From an uncultured Lachnospiraceae bacterium (GTDB lineage Bacteria > Bacillota > Clostridia > Lachnospirales > Lachnospiraceae): DNA of 44,831 bases. Shown here piece by piece: positions 26,737-34,960 of the stretch (the stretch's first letter is position 1; every line of letters begins with the position of its first letter). A program made the translations under genes and the position numbers. A model generated the notes under the pieces. The model did no database searches and was not told where the DNA came from. It was given only the letters and a program-made list of their open reading frames with translations. Location of the stretch: assembly GCA_902799015.1 (NCBI GenBank), contig CADBZI010000025.1, positions 1-44,831 on the forward strand, read 5' to 3'.

Positions 26737-27744
26737 ATGCATAAGATAACCGATCTGTGTTCTCAGTTCCCGTATAAGAAAGAGCGTCTGTCCTCTTACC
26801 CGTGGCTGATGGAAGATGCAGAGGATAAGAAAAGAGTTCATATCATCGGGCTTGGCGATGTGGGACAGCATGCTGCCGTGGCTTTGCGGATTGCCGGCGC
26901 TGACAGCATTTCCCGTATCGGAATCTATGACACAAATCAGAATCTGACCTCCCGCATGGAAATCGAGCTCTCTCAGATTCTCTCGCCTTTGGGGCAGATT
27001 GCATATCCTGAGATAAAAGTTTCCGGTCCCGAAAACCTGTTTGACTGCGATATCGCCTTGTTCTGCGCCACTGCTTTTGTCCCGGCGGTCGGGGAGGAAT
27101 CCAAAGGAGATGTCCGGATGGCGCAGTTTGCCAAAAATGTGCAGATCATCCGGGAGTATGCAAGACAGGCTGCAAGAGCTGAGTACAAAGGCCTCTTCGG
27201 CGTGGTTTCTGATCCGCTGGATCTTCTGTGCGCAGAAGCAGCCCGCTTCCTGCACCCGGAACAGGTGCAGGGCTTCGGGCTTGGCGTCATGTTTGCGAGA
27301 GCGGATTACTATGCCGCAAAGCGTGCTCCCAAAGATCCGCGCTTTGCGTATTTCAGACAGAGCGGACGCGTCTATGGTCCGCACGGAAACGGACTGGTTG
27401 CGGTCAACAGCATCCTGCCGCAGCATTATGACGACAGGGCAACCGAGAAGCTGACCAATCTGACGGTCGGCGCAAACATCTCGGTCCGTGCCCTCGGCTT
27501 TAAGCCTTATATTGCGCCGGGGGTCTCCTCCGTCGGGCTGACCATCCCCGAAGTCATCAAAGGACATTGGAATGACAGTGCCAGATACCTCAACGGCGTA
27601 TTCTTCGGGGCACGCAACAAGATCACTTCCTCCGGTACCAGATGGGAGAAGGAACCTCTGCCCGATGAACTGTACTACCGGCTGCGGGAAAGCTACCGCG
27701 CATTGGACAAAGCGCTGGAGGAAATTGCCCATCCGAAGGAGTAA
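26737..27744 (+). CDS. Lactate/malate dehydrogenase-like protein
   Basis: A 335-residue Rossmann protein. The NAD-binding motif GLGDVG is at 38-43 and Asp65 in IGIYD is in the position that selects NAD over NADP. The family layout is otherwise followed: substrate loop region with Arg127 in GDVRMAQFAKN, VVSDPLD (157-162) in place of VxNPVD, and GPHGNG (214-219) in place of GxHGD with His216 kept. The LDSAR motif appears as VMFAR (184-188), so the catalytic Asp seems replaced by Met while the Arg is kept. Activity as a true hydroxyacid dehydrogenase is therefore doubtful. AAGGAG lies 6 nt before the ATG. It is the third gene of the operon, 31 nt after the giant fusion. Confidence 0.78.
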   Translation: MHKITDLCSQFPYKKERLSSYPWLMEDAEDKKRVHIIGLGDVGQHAAVALRIAGADSISRIGIYDTNQNLTSRMEIELSQILSPLGQIAYPEIKVSGPENLFDCDIALFCATAFVPAVGEESKGDVRMAQFAKNVQIIREYARQAARAEYKGLFGVVSDPLDLLCAEAARFLHPEQVQGFGLGVMFARADYYAAKRAPKDPRFAYFRQSGRVYGPHGNGLVAVNSILPQHYDDRATEKLTNLTVGANISVRALGFKPYIAPGVSSVGLTIPEVIKGHWNDSARYLNGVFFGARNKITSSGTRWEKEPLPDELYYRLRESYRALDKALEEIAHPKE

Positions 27745-27761
27745 GCCTATTTTTTAAAAAA

Positions 27762-27947
27762 GGCGGACTCAAATGAAGAAAGGCATCCTCGCAAACACGT
27801 CGCCTGCCTTCCCCCGCCTGCGATGCAATTGCGCTCACTCCCGGCTCCTATAGAAGCGTGGTCGCCTCCGTTCGCGCACGCATCTGGCCGGGCTCAGTCG
27901 GCTCCTATGGTTTGCAGAGGATGCCTTTGCGTCATTTTGAGTCCGCC
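27762..27947. repeat. 186-bp MITE-like inverted-repeat element
   Basis: The left arm 27762-27796 and right arm 27910-27947 are imperfect inverse complements over about 35 bp, beginning GGCGGACTCAAA and ending with its near complement TTTTGAGTCCGCC. The interior holds a second stem (CCCGGC near 27840 with GCCGGG near 27887) and repeated CGGCTCCTAT. There is no transposase and no target duplication I can see. It fills most of the 306-bp gap between the convergent dehydrogenase-like and ACT genes. It could be a non-autonomous mobile element or a long structured RNA acting as a transcription barrier. Confidence 0.6.
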
Positions 27948-27973
27948 TGCCGATTCTTCTGAAATGCTAAGAT

Positions 27974-28003
27974 GTTGGGGGGAAAAGTACCTTTTGCCCC
28001 AAC
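27974..28003. terminator. Hairpin related to the one at 11864
   Basis: GTTGGGG (27974-27980) pairs with CCCCAAC (27997-28003), and AAAAG with CTTTT inside, around a 3-nt loop. It lies 48 nt after the ACT gene stop on the minus strand and lacks a T tail. The GTTGGGG...CCCCAAC frame is shared with the hairpin after rnfB. Confidence 0.5.
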
Positions 28004-28050
28004 TATGCTGTATGGATCGCTCCGGTACGTCAGCAGTTCTTTGGAAACGC

Positions 28051-28476
28051 TTAGTCCGGGAATTCCTCGATCAGCTTGAATCCGGCTTCGCGCAGAGCTT
28101 CTTCCGCTTTCTTTGTGTCTTCGACGCGCAGGATCATGTAAGCCTGTCCGCTCTGGCCGCCTGCCAGCGTGGAATACATATACTCCAGGTTGACATCCGC
28201 CGCGGTGAGCGCGGTGAGCACTTTATTCAGACCGCCTACCACATCCGGAATCATGACCGCGACAACCGGTGTCCTGCTCGAGATGTAATCGTGATCTTTC
28301 AAAAGAGTTGCCGTTTCATACACATCGTCCACGATCATGCGGACAATTCCAAAGTCCTTGGTCTCGGCCAGGGAAAGCGCGCGAAGTGTAATTCCCGCGT
28401 CTGCGAGGACCTTCGTCATCTTATCCAGCATGCCGGGTTTGTTCTCCAGAAATACCGAGATCTGTTTGATTGCCAT
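28051..28476 (-). CDS. Tandem ACT-domain protein linked to aryl-CoA metabolism
   Basis: 141 residues with two ACT domains: residues 3-65 (ISVFLENKPGMLDKMTKVLADAGI) and about 70-135 (VVAVMIPDVVGGLNKVLTALTAADVN). ACT domains bind amino acids or related ligands; proteins of this type are regularly encoded beside paaK and iorAB and are thought to sense an aromatic amino acid or product. AAGGAGG lies 9 nt before the ATG and paaK ends 14 nt upstream, so it is the last gene of iorA-iorB-paaK-ACT. Confidence 0.9.
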   Translation of the reverse strand: MAIKQISVFLENKPGMLDKMTKVLADAGITLRALSLAETKDFGIVRMIVDDVYETATLLKDHDYISSRTPVVAVMIPDVVGGLNKVLTALTAADVNLEYMYSTLAGGQSGQAYMILRVEDTKKAEEALREAGFKLIEEFPD

Positions 28477-28490
28477 GCGTTCTGTCCTCC

Positions 28491-29792
28491 TTATATTTTT
28501 CTCTTGTCGATGACCCTGACTGCCTTGCCCTCGGAGCGGGCGATGGACTTGGGGGCCACCAGCGTTACCTTTGCCTTGATTCCCAGCATCGACTTCAGAC
28601 CATCGACGAGATCTCTCTGCCGCTTATTGATCTCTCCGAGATTGTCCGTGAACATCTCCGGCGTCATTTCAACGTGAACATCGAGCGTATCGGAATTGTT
28701 GACGCGGTCAACAATAATCTGGTAATTGGCGGCGTAGCCCTGGTTGAGCAGGACGGTCTCAATCTGAGACGGGAAGACGTTGACGCCGCGGATGATCAGC
28801 ATGTCATCAGAGCGTCCCTTCGGCTTCGCCATCTTGATCAGGGTGCGGCCGCAGGAGCATTTCTCCCTGGAAAGGGAGCAGATATCACGCGTCCTGTAAC
28901 GGATCATCGGAAATGCCTCTTTGTCCAGGGAAGTGAATACCAGCTCTCCCTCGCTTCCGAGAGGCAGCACTTCTCCGGTATCCGGATCAATGATCTCCGG
29001 AATAAAGTGGTCCTCATTCACATGCATACCGTTCTGCTCCGAGCATTCGAAGGACACACCGGGACCGGAAAGCTCGGTCAGGCCGTAGATGTCATATGCC
29101 TTGATTCCCATGGTATTCTGAATGTCGTGCCGCATCTCCTCCGACCATGCTTCCGCACCGAAGATGCCGGCCTTCAGCGGTATATCGTCCGGGCCAAGGC
29201 CCATTTCCTTCATCCGCTCTCCGAGATAGGCCGCATAGGACGGCGTGCAGCAGAGGATGGTTGCCTTGAGGTCATTGATGAACATGATCTGCCGGTCTGT
29301 GTTGCCGGAGGAGGTCGGGATCGTAAGGCATCCGACCTTATGAGAGCCGCCATTCAGTCCGGGGCCGCCGGTGAATAGTCCGTAGCCGTAGGAAATCTGG
29401 CAGACATCCTCATCGGTGCCGCCTGCGGCAGTGATTGCACGGGCGCAGCAGTCTTCCCACAGGTCGATGTCATGCTGCGTATAAAATGCGACAACGCGCT
29501 TCCCTGTAGTGCCGGAGGTCGACTGGATCCTGACACACTCCTTCAGCGGTTTGCCCAGAAGACCGTATGGATAAGCTTCTCTGAGATCTGCCTTGGAAAG
29601 AAACGGAAGCTTGTGCAGATCATCGATCGACTTGATATCATCCGGCGTGACACCTGCCTCCTCCATCTTCTTTCTGTAATAGGGGACATCCTCCCAGATG
29701 TGCCTGACCTGCTTCAGAAGCTTTTCATTCTGTATCGCCCGCATCGCTTCCGGGGATGCGCATTCGATGTCCTGCTGATAATACCTCTCCAT
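28491..29792 (-). CDS. paaK: Phenylacetate (aryl-acetate)-CoA ligase
   Basis: Adenylate-forming ligase, 433 residues from the ATG at 29792 (AGGAAA upstream; an earlier in-frame ATG would add 14 residues inside iorB). The P-loop STSGTTGK is at 91-98 and the adenylate motif YGLTELSGPG further on; the C-terminal lid contains GRSDDMLIIRGVNVFPSQIE. In this context the natural substrate is probably phenylacetate or indoleacetate, either activated by the enzyme or, in reverse, released from the CoA ester made by IorAB. Its first 68 nt overlap the end of iorB. Confidence 0.95.
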   Translation of the reverse strand: MERYYQQDIECASPEAMRAIQNEKLLKQVRHIWEDVPYYRKKMEEAGVTPDDIKSIDDLHKLPFLSKADLREAYPYGLLGKPLKECVRIQSTSGTTGKRVVAFYTQHDIDLWEDCCARAITAAGGTDEDVCQISYGYGLFTGGPGLNGGSHKVGCLTIPTSSGNTDRQIMFINDLKATILCCTPSYAAYLGERMKEMGLGPDDIPLKAGIFGAEAWSEEMRHDIQNTMGIKAYDIYGLTELSGPGVSFECSEQNGMHVNEDHFIPEIIDPDTGEVLPLGSEGELVFTSLDKEAFPMIRYRTRDICSLSREKCSCGRTLIKMAKPKGRSDDMLIIRGVNVFPSQIETVLLNQGYAANYQIIVDRVNNSDTLDVHVEMTPEMFTDNLGEINKRQRDLVDGLKSMLGIKAKVTLVAPKSIARSEGKAVRVIDKRKI

Positions 29793-30393
29793 TGTGTTTC
29801 CTTTCTTGCATGGTTTGCTGCACTCTATTTCCACAGACGGGAGCTCCCGTCCGGTTCATCTCCAGGAATTTCTCCGGCACGCACGCTTCGATCGCTTTCT
29901 GCCAGACCTCTTCCGGAAAATCGAAGTAATGGGACAGTCTTCCGAGCAGAACCAGATTCACCGCCTTGACCGATCCCGCCTGCGCGGCAAGGGAAACGCA
30001 GTCCATGGCATCTACCCTGGCACCGGCTGCCTTCATCTTTCCGACCAGATCCTCCGGATACGGCATTGCTCCGGTCACGACCGGCATCGGATCGATCTGC
30101 TGCGTGTTGGTGACGATCTGTCCGCCTTCCTTCAGGAAAGGAAGCCATCTGGCACTTTCCAGGAGCTCAAAGGATACGATAAAATCTGCCTGCCCTTCAT
30201 CGATCACCGGGGAGGCAACCCTGTCCCCGTAGCGCACATAGGTCACAACACTCCCGCCTCTTTGAGACATGCCATGTACTTCACTGACCTTCACATCATA
30301 TCCTTCCGTCAGGAAAAGATGTCCGAGGAGCTTGCTGGCCAGCAGGGATCCCTGTCCGCCGACCCCGACAATCATGATATTCTTTGTCTCCAT
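29725..30393 (-). CDS. iorB: Indolepyruvate:ferredoxin oxidoreductase, beta subunit
   Basis: Gamma-type subunit of the 2-oxoacid:ferredoxin oxidoreductase superfamily, 222 residues. Marks are NIMIVGVGGQGSLLASKLLG at the N-terminus and EVHGMSQRGGSVVTYVRYG, both typical. The start codon shares one base with the iorA stop (TGATG). The usual length is about 190-200; the last 23 residues here overlap the beginning of paaK by 68 nt and have a composition unlike the rest, so the real end may differ by a frameshift or the tail may be genuine. Confidence 0.93.
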   Translation of the reverse strand: METKNIMIVGVGGQGSLLASKLLGHLFLTEGYDVKVSEVHGMSQRGGSVVTYVRYGDRVASPVIDEGQADFIVSFELLESARWLPFLKEGGQIVTNTQQIDPMPVVTGAMPYPEDLVGKMKAAGARVDAMDCVSLAAQAGSVKAVNLVLLGRLSHYFDFPEEVWQKAIEACVPEKFLEMNRTGAPVCGNRVQQTMQERKHNGEVLSAGHRMRIPGSDAGDTE

Positions 30394-32129
30394 CACGCCT
30401 CCTCCTTTTTCTGGAATGCGCCGAACCGGCACATCTGGGTGCAGACGCCGCAGCCGATGCACAGCGTCGCGTCCACGACTGCCTTTCCGCTGCGTATGGA
30501 GATCGCGGGGCATCCGATCCGCATACACATCCTGCAGCCCTTGCACGCATCCGGGGCAACCCGGAGCGGAGCCTTCTTTTTCACATACTTCAGAAGCGCA
30601 CAGGGACGCCTGGAGATAATCACGGACGCATCCTCCGCCTCCAGCTCCTGACGGATCACCCTCTCGCAGGAAGCAAGGTCATAGGGATCCACGACTTCTA
30701 CTCTGGAAAAGCCCATCGCCCGGCACAAAGCCTCGAGATCAATCTTACCCGCCGGATCTCCCTTGATGTTGTATCCTGTGGTCGGATTCTGCTGATGGCC
30801 GGTCATGCCGGTAATCGAATTGTCCAGTATGATAACGGTGGAATTGCTCTGGTTATAGGCAATGTTTGCGAGTCCTGTCATGCCGGAATGCATAAAGGTC
30901 GAATCGCCGATCACGCAGACGGTATTCTTCTCGGTTTCGCGCCCGCCCATCTTATTGAAGCCGTGGAGGGAGGATACGGAAGCGCCCATGCACAGGCACA
31001 GTTCCATCGATCCGAGCGGTGCGACTGCACCGAGTGTATAACAGCCGATATCTCCCAGCACCGTGCATCCGATCTTCTGAAGCGTATAAAAGAGTCCTCT
31101 GTGGGGACATCCGGGACACATCACCGGCGGACGCAGCGGAAGCGTCTCTTCCAGATGCAGTCCCTTTGGTGTATCGATACCAAATGCTTTCGCAATCAGA
31201 TTCTGTGAGAATTCGCCGCAGACCGGGAGAAGGTCCTTCCCCTGCACATCCAGTCCCAGCGCTTTGCAGTGGTTCTCTATGATCGGGTCAAGCTCTTCTA
31301 CGACAGCCAGTTTCTCCACCTTCCGGGCAAAGTCAAGGATCAGCCGGTCCGGCAGCGGATTCGCCATTCCGAGCTTCAGGATGGAAACAGAATCGCCGAA
31401 TGCCTCCACGACGTACTGATAGGAAGTGGAGGATGTGATGATTCCAAGCTTCGTTCCGCCCATCTGAACACGATTGACCGGACTTGTCTCTGCCAGCTCC
31501 TTCAGAAGACGCATGCGCTCTTCCACGATCGGATGACGCTTCTTCGCATTTCCGGGCATCATGACATACTTTGCAATGTTCTTCTCATAAGTCTTGACCG
31601 GCACACTGCGCTCAGAAATCTCTGCCACGGACTGGGAATGCGCAACCCTCGTGCACATCTTGAGAAGCACCGGCGTATCATATTGCTCCGAGATCTCAAA
31701 GGCAAGCTTTGTGAATTCCAGCGCCTCGCTCGAATCCGACGGCTCCAGCATCGGAACCTTGGACGCGATCGCGTGATGACGGGAATCCTGCTCATTCTGT
31801 GAAGAATGCATCCCCGCGTCATCGGCAACCACAATCACAATCCCTGCGTTGATGCCGGTATAGGACATGGTATAGAGCGGATCCGCAGCGACATTGAGTC
31901 CGACATGCTTCATCGCGCAGAAAGCGCGGCGTCCCTGCAAGGATGCGCCGAACGCGGCCTCCATGGCTACCTTCTCATTCGGCGCCCATTCGCAGTAAAC
32001 CTCCTCAAACTTTGCAAGCTCCTCTGTCACCTCGGTACTCGGCGTGCCGGGATAACTGGAGGCGAAGCAGCAGCCTGCCTCGTACAGCCCGCGGGCAACC
32101 GCCTTGTTGCCCAGCATCAATTGTTTCAT
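30393..32129 (-). CDS. iorA: Indolepyruvate:ferredoxin oxidoreductase, alpha subunit
   Basis: Thiamine-diphosphate enzyme that decarboxylates aryl-pyruvates to aryl-acetyl-CoA and reduces ferredoxin. 578 residues: N-terminal pyrimidine-binding half (MLGNKAVARGLYEAGCCFASSYPGTPSTEV), a TPP-binding half with CPGCPHRG and GDIGCYTLGA, and a C-terminal 8Fe ferredoxin domain with CKGCRMCMRIGCP and CIGCGVCTQMC. First gene of the cluster; GAGGTG is 10 nt or more from the ATG, a rather long spacing. Reduced ferredoxin from this enzyme is a natural substrate for the Rnf complex encoded in the same window. Confidence 0.96.
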   Translation of the reverse strand: MKQLMLGNKAVARGLYEAGCCFASSYPGTPSTEVTEELAKFEEVYCEWAPNEKVAMEAAFGASLQGRRAFCAMKHVGLNVAADPLYTMSYTGINAGIVIVVADDAGMHSSQNEQDSRHHAIASKVPMLEPSDSSEALEFTKLAFEISEQYDTPVLLKMCTRVAHSQSVAEISERSVPVKTYEKNIAKYVMMPGNAKKRHPIVEERMRLLKELAETSPVNRVQMGGTKLGIITSSTSYQYVVEAFGDSVSILKLGMANPLPDRLILDFARKVEKLAVVEELDPIIENHCKALGLDVQGKDLLPVCGEFSQNLIAKAFGIDTPKGLHLEETLPLRPPVMCPGCPHRGLFYTLQKIGCTVLGDIGCYTLGAVAPLGSMELCLCMGASVSSLHGFNKMGGRETEKNTVCVIGDSTFMHSGMTGLANIAYNQSNSTVIILDNSITGMTGHQQNPTTGYNIKGDPAGKIDLEALCRAMGFSRVEVVDPYDLASCERVIRQELEAEDASVIISRRPCALLKYVKKKAPLRVAPDACKGCRMCMRIGCPAISIRSGKAVVDATLCIGCGVCTQMCRFGAFQKKEEA

Positions 32130-32233
32130 GGAAACTGGTCACCTCACTTCCTGACAAAATACTGATGCCCATTTTACCACAAACGGCACAAAAATTATCA
32201 AAAAATACATTCTTTTCCGAAAAAACAAATCTA

Positions 32234-32278
32234 TATAATTAATGTCAACCTTTTATTCGTTAAAGGTTGACATTAATT
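32234..32278 (+). promoter_or_regulatory. BirA-type biotin operator overlapping the bioY promoter
   Basis: Perfect 14-bp arms (32237-32250 and 32265-32278), core TGTCAACC and GGTTGACA, separated by 14 bp. Layout and core fit the biotin repressor consensus (TGTAAACC or TGTTAACC, 14-16 bp, inverse half). The -10 box TATAAT is at 32234-32239 and is overlapped by the left arm, so binding would block transcription of bioY. The -35 region is poor. A 195-nt leader follows before bioY, containing a 7-bp hairpin at 32399-32415 and a GC-rich hairpin just before the ribosome site; no open frame in it is convincing. Confidence 0.78.
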
Positions 32279-32473
32279 CCCGGGGTGTGCTACAGTTGCT
32301 CCTGCCGGCTCACGATGGGGCTTCAGGAACATTGTTCCGTACACAAGTATGCCGCTGCGCTTCCTGTTTCCCATCTAAGCCGCGCTGACATCATGCAAGT
32401 ACGCCACCGGCGTACCGCATCATTCTTACAATACGATATGCCGCCCGTATGCGGCGGCGGAATGGAGAAAACT

Positions 32474-33058
32474 ATGACTGCATCCACACCGGCAAATACC
32501 AAGCCAGACAACCTTCGACACACCTCTGCAGCTTATGATGTTGTCTATGCTGCCCTGTTCGCCGTACTCATCGCGATCTGTTCCTGGATCTCGATCCCTG
32601 CAACGGTTCCGTTCACCCTGCAGACGATGGGAGTATTCCTCGCCGTCAGTATTTTAGGAGGAAGAAGAGGGACACTGAGTGTCCTTGTCTACATTCTGCT
32701 CGGAGCGGTCGGACTGCCTGTATTTGCCGGATTTACCGGAGGGATCGGCATTCTCCTCGGAAGCACCGGCGGGTATATCATCGGCTTCCTCTTTTCGGCG
32801 CTTGCCATGTGGGGGATCGAGCATTTCTTCGAATGCGGCAGGATCACCCTTGCGATCTCCATGCTGATCGGCCTTGCCATCTGCTATGCCTTCGGAACCG
32901 TCTGGTTCATGGTCGTCTACACGAGGGGAAATGGTCCTGTCTCACTTGCGGCAGTGCTTGGCTGGTGTGTGATCCCGTTCCTTCTTCCGGATCTGATCAA
33001 GATCGCGATTGCGCTTCTGATCGGCCCGAAAATCAGAAAACTCGCTATGATTCACTGA
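32474..33058 (+). CDS. bioY: Biotin transporter BioY (ECF substrate-binding component)
   Basis: Integral membrane S-component that imports biotin, 194 residues and about six helices. Family marks are FTLQTMGVFLAVSILGGRRG (54-73) and the following GAVGLPVFAGFTGGIGILLGSTGGY. The ATG at 32474 has GGAG with 6-nt spacing; the ATG at 32462 lacks as good a site and earlier in-frame codons lie in the leader. No energy-coupling genes are near, so it would use a shared ECF module or act alone. Regulated by the operator upstream. Its stop codon region overlaps that of the convergent EAL gene by 7 bp. Confidence 0.95.
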   Translation: MTASTPANTKPDNLRHTSAAYDVVYAALFAVLIAICSWISIPATVPFTLQTMGVFLAVSILGGRRGTLSVLVYILLGAVGLPVFAGFTGGIGILLGSTGGYIIGFLFSALAMWGIEHFFECGRITLAISMLIGLAICYAFGTVWFMVVYTRGNGPVSLAAVLGWCVIPFLLPDLIKIAIALLIGPKIRKLAMIH

Positions 33059-34863
33059 GAATCCTCTTCCCAGCATCTTTGGCGGAACGATTCCCGTTCC
33101 TCGGGACTCTCACAGGGCTGTACGGCTTCTCCGCCCCTGACCCGATACAGAATCTCCTCTAAGGATTCCGGCCGGTGATAATAAAAGCCCTGTGCGAGCT
33201 CACAGCCAATCTCCTTCGTAAAGGCAACGTGCTCTTCTGTCTCAACGCCCTCGACCAAGGTATGAATGTGGAGCTTTCGCGTCATTTTGACCAGTTCTTT
33301 GAGAATAATGCGGTTCTCCCCGTTGTGGTCATCCAGATGATGAAGCAGATCCATATCATATTTAATCAGATCGAATTCAAACCGGCTGAACATATTAATG
33401 GCGGAGTACCCGCTGCCAAAATCATCCAGCCAGAGCTGATATCCTTTTTCACGAATCTGCTTCAGCTGTTCCTGAAGCCTTTCTGACCCGGTCGCCAGAT
33501 CCTGTTCCGTGATTTCCACAATGAAGTAGCTTTTATCTACATACCGGTCAAGATCATACTTCTCGTAAAGCCGGTCCATCTCCTGCGCAATGTCGGCATG
33601 ATCAAAATCCTGCCTGGAAAAATTCACAGAGACCGGCAGCAGCGGAAGATCATTGTCATTGCGGATCTTCACTTCACGGCATACCTGCTCAAACATATAC
33701 AGATCCAGCCGGTACAGCAGATGATACTTGATCAGGACCGGAACAAACTCTCCCGGCGAGATCACGCCGCGCGTCGGATCGATCCATCTCGCAAGTCCTT
33801 CGAAGGCTGCAATCTTCCTGCTCTCTACCCTGTAAAGCGCGTGATAGAAAACACGGAACCATCCCTTTTCCAGTGCCTGGCCGAAGTTCTCGACAATATA
33901 GCGGTTCCGCCAGTAGATATTGTCCGCTTCCTGCGAAAAGAAAGCCACCTCCCGGTTCAAGTCATTTTCTATCTGCCGCAGCGCATGCTTGGCATGATCC
34001 AGCGCTTCGCTCAGACCAGCATTTTCCTCGACCGGACAGACTCCGGAGCGGATTCCCAGGGTATTCCCCTGCGCAGATCTCCGGATGAGCGCATTTACCT
34101 CATAGAGCCGCCGCCCCAGTTCCTTCTGGTCCTCCAGTGCACAGATCAGGATAAAATGATCATCCGAACCTCTGGTCACCAGCCCTCCGGGGAAATGGTT
34201 CTTCATCGTTTCAGCCGTCAGCTGCAGCAGACGGTTTCCCTCCTCGAATCCATACTGGTTATTGTAGGACTGCATTGCGCAGATATCGGTATAAATCAGG
34301 CAGGGCATATGCCCTTCCGTACGCACTGTGTTGACCTTCTCCTGTCCGAACTCATGCAGATAGTTCAGATTGGGAAGGCCGGTCAGAGGATCCGTATAGA
34401 AACGGTCCTTCTGAAACATCTGGTAGGATTCCCTCTTCTCCCGCACAATTTCCCGCGCCCTGGAAAGATTGTCATAGGCAATGACGCACAGCTTCGTTCC
34501 GTCCGGCATCGTCTGCCACTTTCCGATGCCATGAATCTTTACATATCTGGGCCTGACTTCCTCCCGGTTCAAGGCAGAATGATCCGGATCAATCCGGCGG
34601 CGGAAGATAATGTTGTACGGTCCTCTGTGATGCATGAATTCATCACTGACACGCGATACAAGTCCCACATCGTCCGGATGAATCCGCTCGAACAGGCCGG
34701 CACTAAGCCAGCTGATCGCATCCTCCCTGCTCTTGCCGGCATTGCGGCAGAATCCGTCCGAAACAAGAACCGGAATAACATGGCCGTCAACCACTTCATA
34801 GTAAACAAATGCGAGCGGGCTGCTCTCATATGCGCTTCTTAACGCATCGGGAAACTGGTACAT
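33052..34863 (-). CDS. PAS-GGDEF-EAL protein, probable c-di-GMP phosphodiesterase
   Basis: 603 residues, cytosolic. Residues 1-135 form a PAS-like sensor domain (FERIHPDDV). Residues 155-315 are a GGDEF fold (DPLTGLPNLNYL) whose active site reads GSDDH at 232-236, so cyclase activity is probably lost. Residues 325-575 are an EAL domain with the key residues kept: Glu355 (EGL variant), Asn414 (VNFS), Glu450 (VEITEQ), Asp480-Asp481 (LDDFGSGYS), Lys501, Glu541 (VEGVETEE) and Gln558 (QGFYY). It should therefore degrade c-di-GMP, with PAS and dead GGDEF as input modules. GAGGAG precedes the ATG. Confidence 0.92.
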   Translation of the reverse strand: MYQFPDALRSAYESSPLAFVYYEVVDGHVIPVLVSDGFCRNAGKSREDAISWLSAGLFERIHPDDVGLVSRVSDEFMHHRGPYNIIFRRRIDPDHSALNREEVRPRYVKIHGIGKWQTMPDGTKLCVIAYDNLSRAREIVREKRESYQMFQKDRFYTDPLTGLPNLNYLHEFGQEKVNTVRTEGHMPCLIYTDICAMQSYNNQYGFEEGNRLLQLTAETMKNHFPGGLVTRGSDDHFILICALEDQKELGRRLYEVNALIRRSAQGNTLGIRSGVCPVEENAGLSEALDHAKHALRQIENDLNREVAFFSQEADNIYWRNRYIVENFGQALEKGWFRVFYHALYRVESRKIAAFEGLARWIDPTRGVISPGEFVPVLIKYHLLYRLDLYMFEQVCREVKIRNDNDLPLLPVSVNFSRQDFDHADIAQEMDRLYEKYDLDRYVDKSYFIVEITEQDLATGSERLQEQLKQIREKGYQLWLDDFGSGYSAINMFSRFEFDLIKYDMDLLHHLDDHNGENRIILKELVKMTRKLHIHTLVEGVETEEHVAFTKEIGCELAQGFYYHRPESLEEILYRVRGGEAVQPCESPEERESFRQRCWEEDSQ

Positions 34864-34960
34864 GAAAAGCTACTCCTCACTTGAATCAACTGTACTGTCT
34901 GCTCCTTTTTCCGGTATACGCTCCCGCATCGTTGCTGCGGGATCCTGTGCGCATCCCGGT

